This document shows, one piece after another, positions 1-4,898 of a stretch of 5,201 bases of DNA. A program made the translations under genes and the position numbers. The stretch spans positions 1 through 5,201 of the forward strand of contig JADLDX010000694.1 in NCBI GenBank assembly GCA_020846515.1. Direction: 5' to 3'. Each line of letters starts with the position of its first letter. Position 1 is the first letter of the stretch. The notes under the pieces are model-generated. The model searched no databases. It was given only the letters and a program-made list of their open reading frames with translations, and had not been told where the DNA came from. The DNA comes from Pirellulaceae bacterium. GTDB lineage: Bacteria; Planctomycetota; Planctomycetia; Pirellulales; Pirellulaceae.

Positions 1-62
1 CAATGTATTTTTGCTAGCAATGGACCATTGCGTGTGTCCCCGGGCGCCGGGAGCAAAACACG

Positions 63-116
63 CGGGGACACAGGCAATGTGTTTTTGCTAGCAATGGGCG
101 ATTGCGTGTGTCCCCG
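63..116 (+). repeat. Hairpin repeat unit, complete
   Basis: The left arm is 63-79 and the right arm 100-116. The outer ten base pairs (CGGGGACACA with TGTGTCCCCG) are perfect. Position 11 of the stem is a G/G mismatch, then five pairs (GCAAT with ATTGC) continue. The loop holds TTGCTAGCAA at 85-94. Confidence 0.85.
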
Positions 117-210
117 AGCCCAACTTCGACCCACCCCACTGCACGACACAAGAAACGAACCACATATACTACCTGCTCCCTAGACGCTCCAAGATGCTTC
201 GCTCGCGACC
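116..210 (+). repeat. Diverged duplicated flank, copy A
   Basis: This stretch follows the right arm of the unit at 63-116. It shares collinear blocks with 660-758: GAGCCC, CTTC, CCACCCCAC, CACGA, ACCAC, CTACCTG, TCCAAG and CGCGACC in the same order, with small gaps. It marks a larger duplicated unit (hairpin plus about 95 bp). No coding potential is convincing. Confidence 0.55.
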
Positions 211-270
211 GACGGCGATCCAAGAGAAGGTATGAGTTCAATGCTTGCAAAAACACTCGGGAAAACGACT

Positions 271-322
271 CGGGGACACAGGCAATGCATTTTTGCTAGC
301 AATGGACCATTACCTGTGTCCG
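271..322 (+). repeat. Hairpin repeat unit, right arm shortened
   Basis: The left arm is 271-287 and the right arm 308-322. The right arm ends in GTGTCCG instead of GTGTCCCCG, so the outermost pairs are lost. It runs straight into a second copy of the left arm at 322-335, which suggests recombination or deletion between neighbouring units. Confidence 0.75.
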
Positions 323-376
323 GACACAGGCAATGGGGGACGCACGTCGAATTGAAATGCCATCATTCGACGGACA
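322..376 (+). repeat. Isolated left arm followed by an 8-bp inverted repeat
   Basis: GGACACAGGCAATG (322-335) is a left-arm copy without the usual TTGCTAGCAA loop. Instead it is followed by a perfect inverted repeat, CGTCGAAT (345-352) and ATTCGACG (365-372), with a 12-nt loop, and then GGACAC again before the next unit starts at 377. This may be a divergent repeat subtype or the end of another small element inserted in a unit. Confidence 0.55.
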
Positions 377-430
377 CGGGGACACACATTCTGCTCTTGT
401 GCTAGCAATGAACCATTGCCTGTGTCCCCG
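377..430 (+). repeat. Hairpin repeat unit, left arm diverged inside
   Basis: The left arm is 377-390 (CGGGGACACACATT) and the right arm 414-430 (CATTGCCTGTGTCCCCG). The outer ten pairs are intact. The inner part of the left arm has diverged, but the inner pair GCAATG/CATTGC next to the loop remains. Confidence 0.75.
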
Positions 431-473
431 GATGGCCGTGCTACCGGTGATAGCAATAGCCAGAACGGGCACA

Positions 474-520
474 GAGACACAGACAATGTGCTGTGCTAGC
501 AATGATTGCCTGTGTCCCCG
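474..520 (+). repeat. Hairpin repeat unit, degenerate left arm
   Basis: The left arm AGAGACACAGACAATG has decayed at its outer end, while the right arm at 504-520 (GATTGCCTGTGTCCCCG) is intact. GCTAGC is at 495-500. Confidence 0.65.
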
Positions 521-561
521 GGGTGCTCGTGCTAGCAATCGATGATTGAGAGCAAAACACT

Positions 562-615
562 CGGGGACACAGGCAATTTGTTTTTGCTAGCAATGGACCA
601 TTGCATGTGTCCCCG
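562..615 (+). repeat. Hairpin repeat unit, complete
   Basis: The left arm is 562-577 and the right arm 599-615, with ten perfect outer pairs and a G/A mismatch at stem position 11. The unit is the same length as 63-116 and carries the same upstream GAGCAAAACAC leader (549-559), so both come from one source sequence. Confidence 0.85.
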
Positions 616-659
616 GGTGTCCTTGTGTGTGCTAGCAATGAACGATTGTGTGTGTCCCC

Positions 660-758
660 GAGCCCGGCTTCCCGAGACCACCCCACCCCACGATGCCACC
701 ACACCACCACGCCTGCTACCTGATAATCCAAGTGCCCCATCATGTTTGATCCGCGACC
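660..758 (+). repeat. Diverged duplicated flank, copy B
   Basis: This follows the right arm of the last hairpin unit and aligns block by block with 116-210. The similarity starts at the end of the hairpin and stops after CGCGACC in both copies, which gives the duplicated module a defined right end. Confidence 0.55.
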
Positions 759-821
759 AAACAGCCTGGGACAGCGTGCATGCTAGCTACGGTGGAATGT
801 CTTGCGGCTCGGCAGAGATAG

Positions 822-847
822 GACGAGTCGCGGAGCGATTCGTCTAC
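822..847 (+). repeat. 26-nt self-complementary repeat, solo copy
   Basis: The sequence reads GACGAGTCGC, loop GGA, GCGATTCGTC, then TAC. The arms pair over ten positions with one G-T wobble. It is identical over 26 bases to 4475-4500, and an inverted, slightly changed copy sits at 4401-4426. It lies about 100 nt past the 3' end of the minus-strand gene. Confidence 0.9.
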
Positions 848-889
848 AATTTAGCCAGGCCGGACAGGCTGCTGAGCAGTTCGGTCGCC

Positions 890-924
890 GACTCCCCAGC
901 CTGTTATCAGAGTCTCGGGGAGTC
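890..924. terminator. Possible bidirectional stem-loop terminator
   Basis: GACTCCCC (890-897) and GGGGAGTC (917-924) form a perfect 8-bp GC-rich stem with a 19-nt loop, 24 nt beyond the stop codon of the minus-strand gene. There is no T-tract on either side, so intrinsic termination is uncertain. It could instead stabilise the 3' end of the transcript. Confidence 0.35.
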
Positions 925-937
925 AGGACTATGTTAG

Positions 938-954
938 GCCCTATCAATTAGGGC
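938..954 (-). terminator. Small stem-loop overlapping the stop codon
   Basis: GCCCTA (938-943) and TAGGGC (949-954) pair over six bases with a 5-nt loop. The minus-strand TAA stop (948-950) lies partly inside the stem. It may act with the stem-loop at 890-924 to end or protect the transcript. No U-run follows it. Confidence 0.3.
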
Positions 955-2195
955 GCCAGATACCTCAGAAAGTTTCGGACCGGTTGGCCAGCCACGTAGA
1001 CCGTCGGTTGGCCGATGATGCCACGTCCTAGTTGCACGTTGTAGTTTTCTTGTCCCAGCGAAAATAAGGGCTTGAAACCAGAATTGTCCGGCGAGTAAAG
1101 CTGTGGGGTCAAATTCGGTGGCAAAGTTGGGGGTGCGAAAGCGCCGGGCACTACCTGCGGCACACCGCCAGCCGGTATCGATGGCGCACAATATTGTCCC
1201 GCCTGGTAGCCAGCTTGATAACTAGGAACCGCCTGTCCAGGGGCGTAGCCAACCGGATAAATGCCCACCGTCGGCTGATACTGTGGCGCTAGGCCAGTAG
1301 TGACCGGGACATTAGCCGGCTGATTAGCCAGTCCATTGGGAACTTGAACGGTTTGAGCAGGCAAGGGCTGCGACGCCAATCGAAACGGCGGACGATAAGG
1401 CGAAGTCGCAAAATTGCCCACTCGCGGAGGCGGACTTACCAAACGCGAATTTTCGACCGTCGCCACCTGAGGTGCCTGATACTGGCCAGGTGCCTGATAT
1501 TGCCCCTGAGCTCCACCAGGAATCTGCCCTTGATTGGCGTTTTGATGAGCGACGCTAGAATCTCGCAGTTGCGCGGGAGGCAAATTGTTCGGGTTGCCAT
1601 AGACGGGTTGTGGATACCCCTGAGGCGCATAGCCTGGCTGAGCATTGGTTTGTTGATAAACCGCGTTCCGATAGCCGGCCGGTGGCATCGGAGAGGAACT
1701 CGGTGGCGGCAACACGGCTTGCGCACCCACTTGGGCATCGCGTAGGCCAGCGCCGCTGGCTTGCCTTACATCAGTCGGCGGTAAGTAGCCACCAGGATTG
1801 GAGAATTGATTGAACGCATCTGGACCACCAGCCGGTTGAACAGGCGAACCCAATGGCAATGCGGCAGCCCCGTAACTGGGTAAGACCGACTGAGCGGCAT
1901 CATTCAGAGAGTTGTTCGTCGCGTCATTAACTGGCAGTGAGTTGATACTTGGCAGTGATGGTAAGCCTGGCGCTTGAAAAAAGGCTTGCTTGACTTGACC
2001 AGAATTCTGCCCTGTCACATCGCCGCGGATGGTCGCGCGCTGAGCATTATCGGGTACCGCTTGCCAACCGCCATAGTTAAGCGGCGTTGTTCTGGCAGTT
2101 TGAGCAAACGTTGGTGGGCTGAAACACAATACCTGACAATTGATCAGGCAGAGTGTAGCACCAAAATAAGTGGCCCAACGTCCATACCATTTCAT
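948..2195 (-). CDS. Secreted Pro/Gln-rich low-complexity protein, function unknown
   Basis: This 415-residue protein has no function I recognise. Residues 1-31 look like a signal peptide: basic start (MKWYGR), hydrophobic core around residues 8-25, and a likely cut after Ala31 (TFA before QT), so the product is exported. The mature part is rich in Pro, Gln, Ala, Gly and Tyr and is probably disordered. It has short internal repeats, including GQYQAP twice in tandem at 231-242 and a YQAG pair nearer the C-terminus. The last 42 residues (374-415) differ in character: FKPLFSLGQ, then GRGIIGQP, VYVAGQPVRNF and a terminal RYLAP. This block looks ordered and may be the functional or anchoring module. 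The start is the only ATG directly before the signal peptide, with a weak GTAAGAG 8 nt upstream. The gene is divergent from the S9 peptidase gene. It could be a cell-surface or extracellular-matrix protein, but that is inference only. Confidence 0.85.
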   Translation of the reverse strand: MKWYGRWATYFGATLCLINCQVLCFSPPTFAQTARTTPLNYGGWQAVPDNAQRATIRGDVTGQNSGQVKQAFFQAPGLPSLPSINSLPVNDATNNSLNDAAQSVLPSYGAAALPLGSPVQPAGGPDAFNQFSNPGGYLPPTDVRQASGAGLRDAQVGAQAVLPPPSSSPMPPAGYRNAVYQQTNAQPGYAPQGYPQPVYGNPNNLPPAQLRDSSVAHQNANQGQIPGGAQGQYQAPGQYQAPQVATVENSRLVSPPPRVGNFATSPYRPPFRLASQPLPAQTVQVPNGLANQPANVPVTTGLAPQYQPTVGIYPVGYAPGQAVPSYQAGYQAGQYCAPSIPAGGVPQVVPGAFAPPTLPPNLTPQLYSPDNSGFKPLFSLGQENYNVQLGRGIIGQPTVYVAGQPVRNFLRYLAP

Positions 2196-2367
2196 GATGA
2201 GGCTCTTACTGGTTAGAATTCGTCAACCGTGGTACGACCCTTTCGCCGCCAGGCGATCGGCGCACTCCCCGACGACAATAGAGAAATTGACCCGCCGCGT
2301 AAACGTCACTTCTTCGACAATCTAAACGCCACAAAACTCCAAACGGCTCAACGAACAGAGGACTTCC
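2196..2367. promoter_or_regulatory. Divergent intergenic region, probable promoters for both flanking genes
   Basis: These 172 bp separate two divergently read genes, so at least one promoter on each strand is expected. I cannot name a convincing -35/-10 pair. TTGACC at 2287-2292 is a possible plus-strand -35, but no good -10 follows at 16-18 nt. No clear operator palindrome is visible. Confidence 0.4.
2357..2362 (+). promoter_or_regulatory. Ribosome binding site of the S9 peptidase gene
   Basis: AGAGGA lies 5 nt before the ATG at 2368. It is a good Shine-Dalgarno match and supports this start even though it gives an unusually long signal-peptide n-region. Confidence 0.7.
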
Positions 2368-4401
2368 ATGCTCCGAACCAAGCATTTGTCGTGGCCATGG
2401 CCATGGCCCTCAGCAATTTTCTTCGAGCGTCATAGCTGGGTGTGTGCGGTCGCCTGGGCATGTGTGCAGTTGGTTCTATGCACCACCAACAGCCAAAGAC
2501 TGTGCGCGCAGACTGGCAAGGTGGAGCGTTCAATTCAACCGGGTGAGAATCTCGTGGTCGAAGGCTTACCACCGATTCCATATTCTTTAGTGGATGAAGT
2601 GCGTCGCTACACAGAAGCCCGATCGGCCATGGCACTCAGCTGGCATCCAACTCAACGCATCATGTTGATCGGCACGCGATTTGGCAATTCATCGCAGGTT
2701 CACTTGGTCAAGCGCCCCCTTGGCGCACGTACGCAATTGACCTTCTTCGACGAACCCGTCGGCAGCGCCAGTTTTGATCCCAAACGCGGTTTTGCTTTTG
2801 TCTTCTCCAAGGACGTAGGTGGCAACGAGTTTTCACAACTCTATCGCTTCGATCGTGGCACATTCAAATCTACCCTGCTGACCGATGGTGGACGTTCGCA
2901 AAACGGGGCCATTGTCTGGAGCCGCAGTGGCGACCAGTTGGCTTATGCGTCCACCAAACGCAATGGTGCTGATCGCGATCTGTGGCTCATAAATCCAGCC
3001 CTGCCGAAAAGCAATCGTCTATTGATTGAGTTAAATGGTGTAGGTTGGCGTCCGCTGGATTGGTCAACGGACGATACGAAGCTTCTGATCATGGAGTACC
3101 TGTCGGTAAACAAATCGAATTTGTACGTGGTCGATGTGGCCAGTGGTCAAAGGGAAAGCGTCACACCGCTTGATCGTCCAGTAGCCTACGGCAGTTCCAA
3201 GTTCAGTACGCAACCCAATGTGCTCTGGGTAACGGCAGACATTGATAGCGAATTTCAGCGTTTGGGGCGCTGGGACATCAAAACCTCGCAGTTCAAGTCC
3301 ATTACCAGCGACATTAATTGGAACGTAGAGAGTTTTGAGCTATCGCCCGATGGCTCGAAGCTGGCGTTTGTTACCAACGAGGCGGGCGTGTCGAAACTGT
3401 ATTTAGTGGACACTAGCAACGACCAGCGTCAAGTCGTCAATGGTCTACCGCAGGGCGTCTTCGCACTGGGCGAATGGCACAAGAATGGTTTGGAGTTCTC
3501 CGTGACGGTCAGCTCCGCTCAAAGCACTGCCGATGTCTACACGGTTGAAGCCAAGACACTGGCCGTTACACGCTGGACGGAAAGTGAACTCGGTGGTCTC
3601 GTGCCTAGCCAACTCGTCGAGCCCGAACTAATACGTTGGAAAAGTTTTGATGGCTTGGAAATCAGTGGCTTTCAATATAATCCGCCTGCAAAGTTTACCG
3701 GTAAACGACCAGTGATCATAAATATCCACGGAGGCCCCGAAGGACAATCGCGGCCAATCTTTTTGGGACGCAATAACTACTTTATGAATGAACTGGGCGT
3801 CGCGATCATCTATCCCAATGTTCGCGGTTCGGACGGCTATGGAAAATCATACCTGCAACTAGACAACGGTTTAAAGCGACTCGACTCTGTCAAAGATATT
3901 GGCGCGCTGCTGGATCATATTGCCACGGACCCGCGATTGGATGCCAGTCGCGTGATGGTCACTGGCGGTAGCTACGGTGGCTACATGACGTTGGCGTGTG
4001 CAACGACGTACAATGACCGCCTGGCTTGTTCATTGGACGTGGTCGGCATATCACACTTTGGTACGTTCTTGAAAAACACCGAGAGTTACCGACGAGATCT
4101 ACGTCGCGTCGAGTACGGTGACGAACGAGTAACAGAAATCGCCAAGTTCTTCGACGAAACAGCGCCATTAAATCAAGCCGGGAAGATCACCAAGCCACTG
4201 TTTGTGGTGCAAGGCGGTAACGATCCACGTGTACCTCTTAGTGAAGCCGAGCAAATGGTAGCCAAAGTCAAAGCCGGCGGTGGACCTATCTGGTACCTGA
4301 TGGCGCGCGATGAAGGTCACGGTTTCCGTAAAAAGAACAATGCTGACTTTCAGTTCTATGCCACCATCATGTTTGTCAAGCAGCACTTGATCGGTAAATA
4401 G
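2368..4401 (+). CDS. Secreted S9-family serine peptidase (prolyl oligopeptidase type)
   Basis: The 677-residue protein has the two-part structure of S9 peptidases, which cleave short peptides behind a beta-propeller gate. Residues 1-47 form a signal peptide with a long n-region (containing WPWPWP at 9-14), a core around 25-38, and a probable cut after Ala47. It is thus likely periplasmic or extracellular. The propeller spans roughly residues 75-405, with TolB/PD40-like blades recognisable at SWHPTQ (91-96), FDPKRG (136-141), WSRSGD (184-189), WSTDDT (232-237) and LSPDGSK (325-331). The alpha/beta hydrolase domain follows, about 408-677. HGGPEG (454-459) is the usual motif near the oxyanion hole. 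The nucleophile is Ser535 in GGSYGGYM, with Asp619 in GGNDPRVP and His651 in DEGHGF; the 84- and 32-residue spacing is normal for the family. Length is typical and there is no frameshift. Substrates are unknown, and post-proline cleavage cannot be assumed. Its last base begins the inverted repeat element at 4401-4500. Confidence 0.95.
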   Translation: MLRTKHLSWPWPWPSAIFFERHSWVCAVAWACVQLVLCTTNSQRLCAQTGKVERSIQPGENLVVEGLPPIPYSLVDEVRRYTEARSAMALSWHPTQRIMLIGTRFGNSSQVHLVKRPLGARTQLTFFDEPVGSASFDPKRGFAFVFSKDVGGNEFSQLYRFDRGTFKSTLLTDGGRSQNGAIVWSRSGDQLAYASTKRNGADRDLWLINPALPKSNRLLIELNGVGWRPLDWSTDDTKLLIMEYLSVNKSNLYVVDVASGQRESVTPLDRPVAYGSSKFSTQPNVLWVTADIDSEFQRLGRWDIKTSQFKSITSDINWNVESFELSPDGSKLAFVTNEAGVSKLYLVDTSNDQRQVVNGLPQGVFALGEWHKNGLEFSVTVSSAQSTADVYTVEAKTLAVTRWTESELGGLVPSQLVEPELIRWKSFDGLEISGFQYNPPAKFTGKRPVIINIHGGPEGQSRPIFLGRNNYFMNELGVAIIYPNVRGSDGYGKSYLQLDNGLKRLDSVKDIGALLDHIATDPRLDASRVMVTGGSYGGYMTLACATTYNDRLACSLDVVGISHFGTFLKNTESYRRDLRRVEYGDERVTEIAKFFDETAPLNQAGKITKPLFVVQGGNDPRVPLSEAEQMVAKVKAGGGPIWYLMARDEGHGFRKKNNADFQFYATIMFVKQHLIGK

Positions 4402-4426
4402 TAGCCGAATCGCTCCGCGACTCGGC
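4401..4426 (-). repeat. 26-nt self-complementary repeat, inverted variant copy
   Basis: This is the reverse complement of the repeat at 822-847 with two changes. They fall on opposite arms of its own hairpin (4404-4413 with 4417-4426) and replace an A-T pair by a C-G pair, so the fold is kept. It directly follows the peptidase reading frame and could serve as its transcript end, though no T-tract follows. Confidence 0.85.
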
Positions 4427-4474
4427 CTAAGAAATTCGTATCGACAAAGAATTTCGAAACTTGGCTAAGGGAAT

Positions 4475-4500
4475 GACGAGTCGCGGAGCGATTCGTCTAC
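4475..4500 (+). repeat. 26-nt self-complementary repeat, direct copy
   Basis: Identical to 822-847 over all 26 bases. It lies 35 nt before the YciI start codon, so the hairpin would sit in the 5' leader if transcription starts upstream of it. Confidence 0.9.
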
Positions 4501-4535
4501 AGATCACTTGTATTAAAACGAGAGAAACTCAAACC

Positions 4536-4829
4536 ATGCCCCAGTATTTAGTGATTGCTTGGGACGGCACCGACTCCGAAGCGCCGCAGCGCCGGCAGGC
4601 GGCGCGAGCAGCTCACTTGGCCTGTGCAGCCAAGATGTTTGCCGATGGACGCATGAAGGAAGGTGGTGCCATTCTCAACGAGCAGGGTGGCATGATCGGA
4701 TCGTCCTGCGTAGTCGAGTTCGCCGAGCGGGCAGAGCTGGACGCTTGGCTGGCTAGCGATCCATATGTGGTCGGCGATGTCTGGAAAAAGATCGACGTCC
4801 ATAATTTTCGGTGTGCGCCACGAGCCTGA
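4536..4829 (+). CDS. YciI-family protein
   Basis: This is a 97-residue, single-domain protein of the YciI-like (DGPF/YCII, ferredoxin-like fold) family, small cytoplasmic proteins of mostly unknown function sometimes proposed to be enzymes. Family features are the opening strand MPQYLVIAWDG, the conserved His27 in an R..HL context, DGRMKEGGAI (37-46) before the second strand, and SDPYVVGDVW (74-83) followed by IDVHNF near the end. Length is typical. I chose the ATG at 4536. An in-frame ATG at 4461 would add 25 residues, but most of these are encoded by the hairpin repeat at 4475-4500 and precede the normal family start. A GAGAGAA at 4520-4526 lies 9 nt before the chosen start. The gene is on the same strand as the peptidase, 134 nt downstream with a repeat element between, so co-transcription is uncertain. 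It is convergent with cheD. No specific reaction can be assigned. Confidence 0.88.
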   Translation: MPQYLVIAWDGTDSEAPQRRQAARAAHLACAAKMFADGRMKEGGAILNEQGGMIGSSCVVEFAERAELDAWLASDPYVVGDVWKKIDVHNFRCAPRA

Positions 4830-4860
4830 CGCAACGCCTCGACTAAATGACTTAGCACAG

Positions 4861-4898
4861 CTCAGACAGCTCAAAACAACTCAGGCAGCTCAAAATAG
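4861..4898. repeat. Two-copy 19-nt tandem repeat at the cheD 3' end
   Basis: CTCAGACAGCTCAAAACAA (4861-4879) is followed at once by CTCAGGCAGCTCAAAATAG (4880-4898), matching at 16 of 19 positions. The second copy contains the cheD stop codon (4890-4892, read on the minus strand) and its last two sense codons. No hairpin terminator is visible in this convergent gap. Confidence 0.75.

Larger units (their letters stand above)
1..660. repeat. Cluster of ~54-nt GCTAGC-centred hairpin repeats
   Basis: At least eight copies of one palindromic element lie here in the same orientation, each marked by GCTAGCAAT (GCTAGC at 13, 87, 295, 401, 495, 531, 586 and 631). A full unit has a left arm CGGGGACACAGGCAATG, a loop with the palindrome TTGCTAGCAA, and a right arm CATTGC-n-TGTGTCCCCG. 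Near-complete units are 63-116, 271-322, 377-430, 474-520 and 562-615. Partial units are 1-42 (left arm cut by the window edge), 322-335 (left arm only), 523-548 (loop and inner right arm) and 616-660 (loop and right arm). Several units are preceded by GAGCAAAACACTCGGGGAC-like sequence (51-68, 549-567). Spacing is irregular (36-208 nt between GCTAGC sites) and the spacers are unrelated except for one duplicated flank, so this is not a CRISPR array. Open frames crossing it are repeat-encoded and not genes. It resembles REP/REPIN-like or MITE-like intergenic repeats, but no transposase is present in the window to assign a mobilising enzyme. Confidence 0.9.
661..947. other. Intergenic stretch without a recognisable gene
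   Basis: The only long open frame here (542-937, plus strand) begins inside the hairpin cluster, and its first third is translated repeat sequence. Its remaining translation has no recognisable family, signal peptide or convincing ribosome binding site. The stretch holds the duplicated flank, one 26-nt hairpin repeat and the 3' stem-loops of the minus-strand gene. I see no tRNA-like fold. Confidence 0.6.
4401..4500. repeat. 100-bp element with 26-bp inverted ends
   Basis: The left end 4401-4426 and right end 4475-4500 are inverted copies of each other (24 of 26 positions), beginning GTAG and ending CTAC. The 48-bp core contains a smaller inverted repeat, GAAATTC (4431-4437) and GAATTTC (4449-4455). 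The element fills most of the gap between the peptidase and YciI genes, and its first base is the last base of the peptidase stop codon. I see no clear target-site duplication. It may be a small non-autonomous element, or a paired hairpin acting as terminator or mRNA 3' end. Confidence 0.7.

Noticed and set aside
1..660. CRISPR array
   Set aside because: Repeats are palindromic, differ in length and are partly truncated. Spacing runs from 36 to 208 nt, and there are no uniform unique spacers or cas genes.
441..743. Minus-strand open frame of 100 codons
   Set aside because: It is built of the same repeat read backwards, giving LLAKTNCLCPR-type peptides. Similar peptides appear at 14-256 and 296-538, showing repeat-encoded artefacts.
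542..937. Plus-strand open frame of 131 codons
   Set aside because: Its first third is translated hairpin repeat (LLAMDHCMCPR and similar motifs recur in other frames across the cluster). It has no family, signal or convincing ribosome binding site.
1344..1745. Plus-strand open frame of 133 codons, rich in Arg
   Set aside because: It is the antisense shadow of the Pro/Gln-rich secreted protein, whose signal peptide and codon pattern make the minus-strand frame the real one.
2229..2435. Plus-strand 68-codon open frame in the divergent region
   Set aside because: It has no recognisable features and overlaps the start of the peptidase gene, which has its own good ribosome binding site in another frame.
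2368..2511. Lipoprotein signal at Cys38 of the peptidase
   Set aside because: The residues before it (LVL) lack the small residue expected next to a lipobox cysteine, so an ordinary signal-peptidase cut near Ala47 is more likely.
4461..4535. N-terminal extension of the YciI protein
   Set aside because: Most of the 25 extra residues are encoded by the hairpin repeat at 4475-4500 and precede the normal family start at MPQYL.
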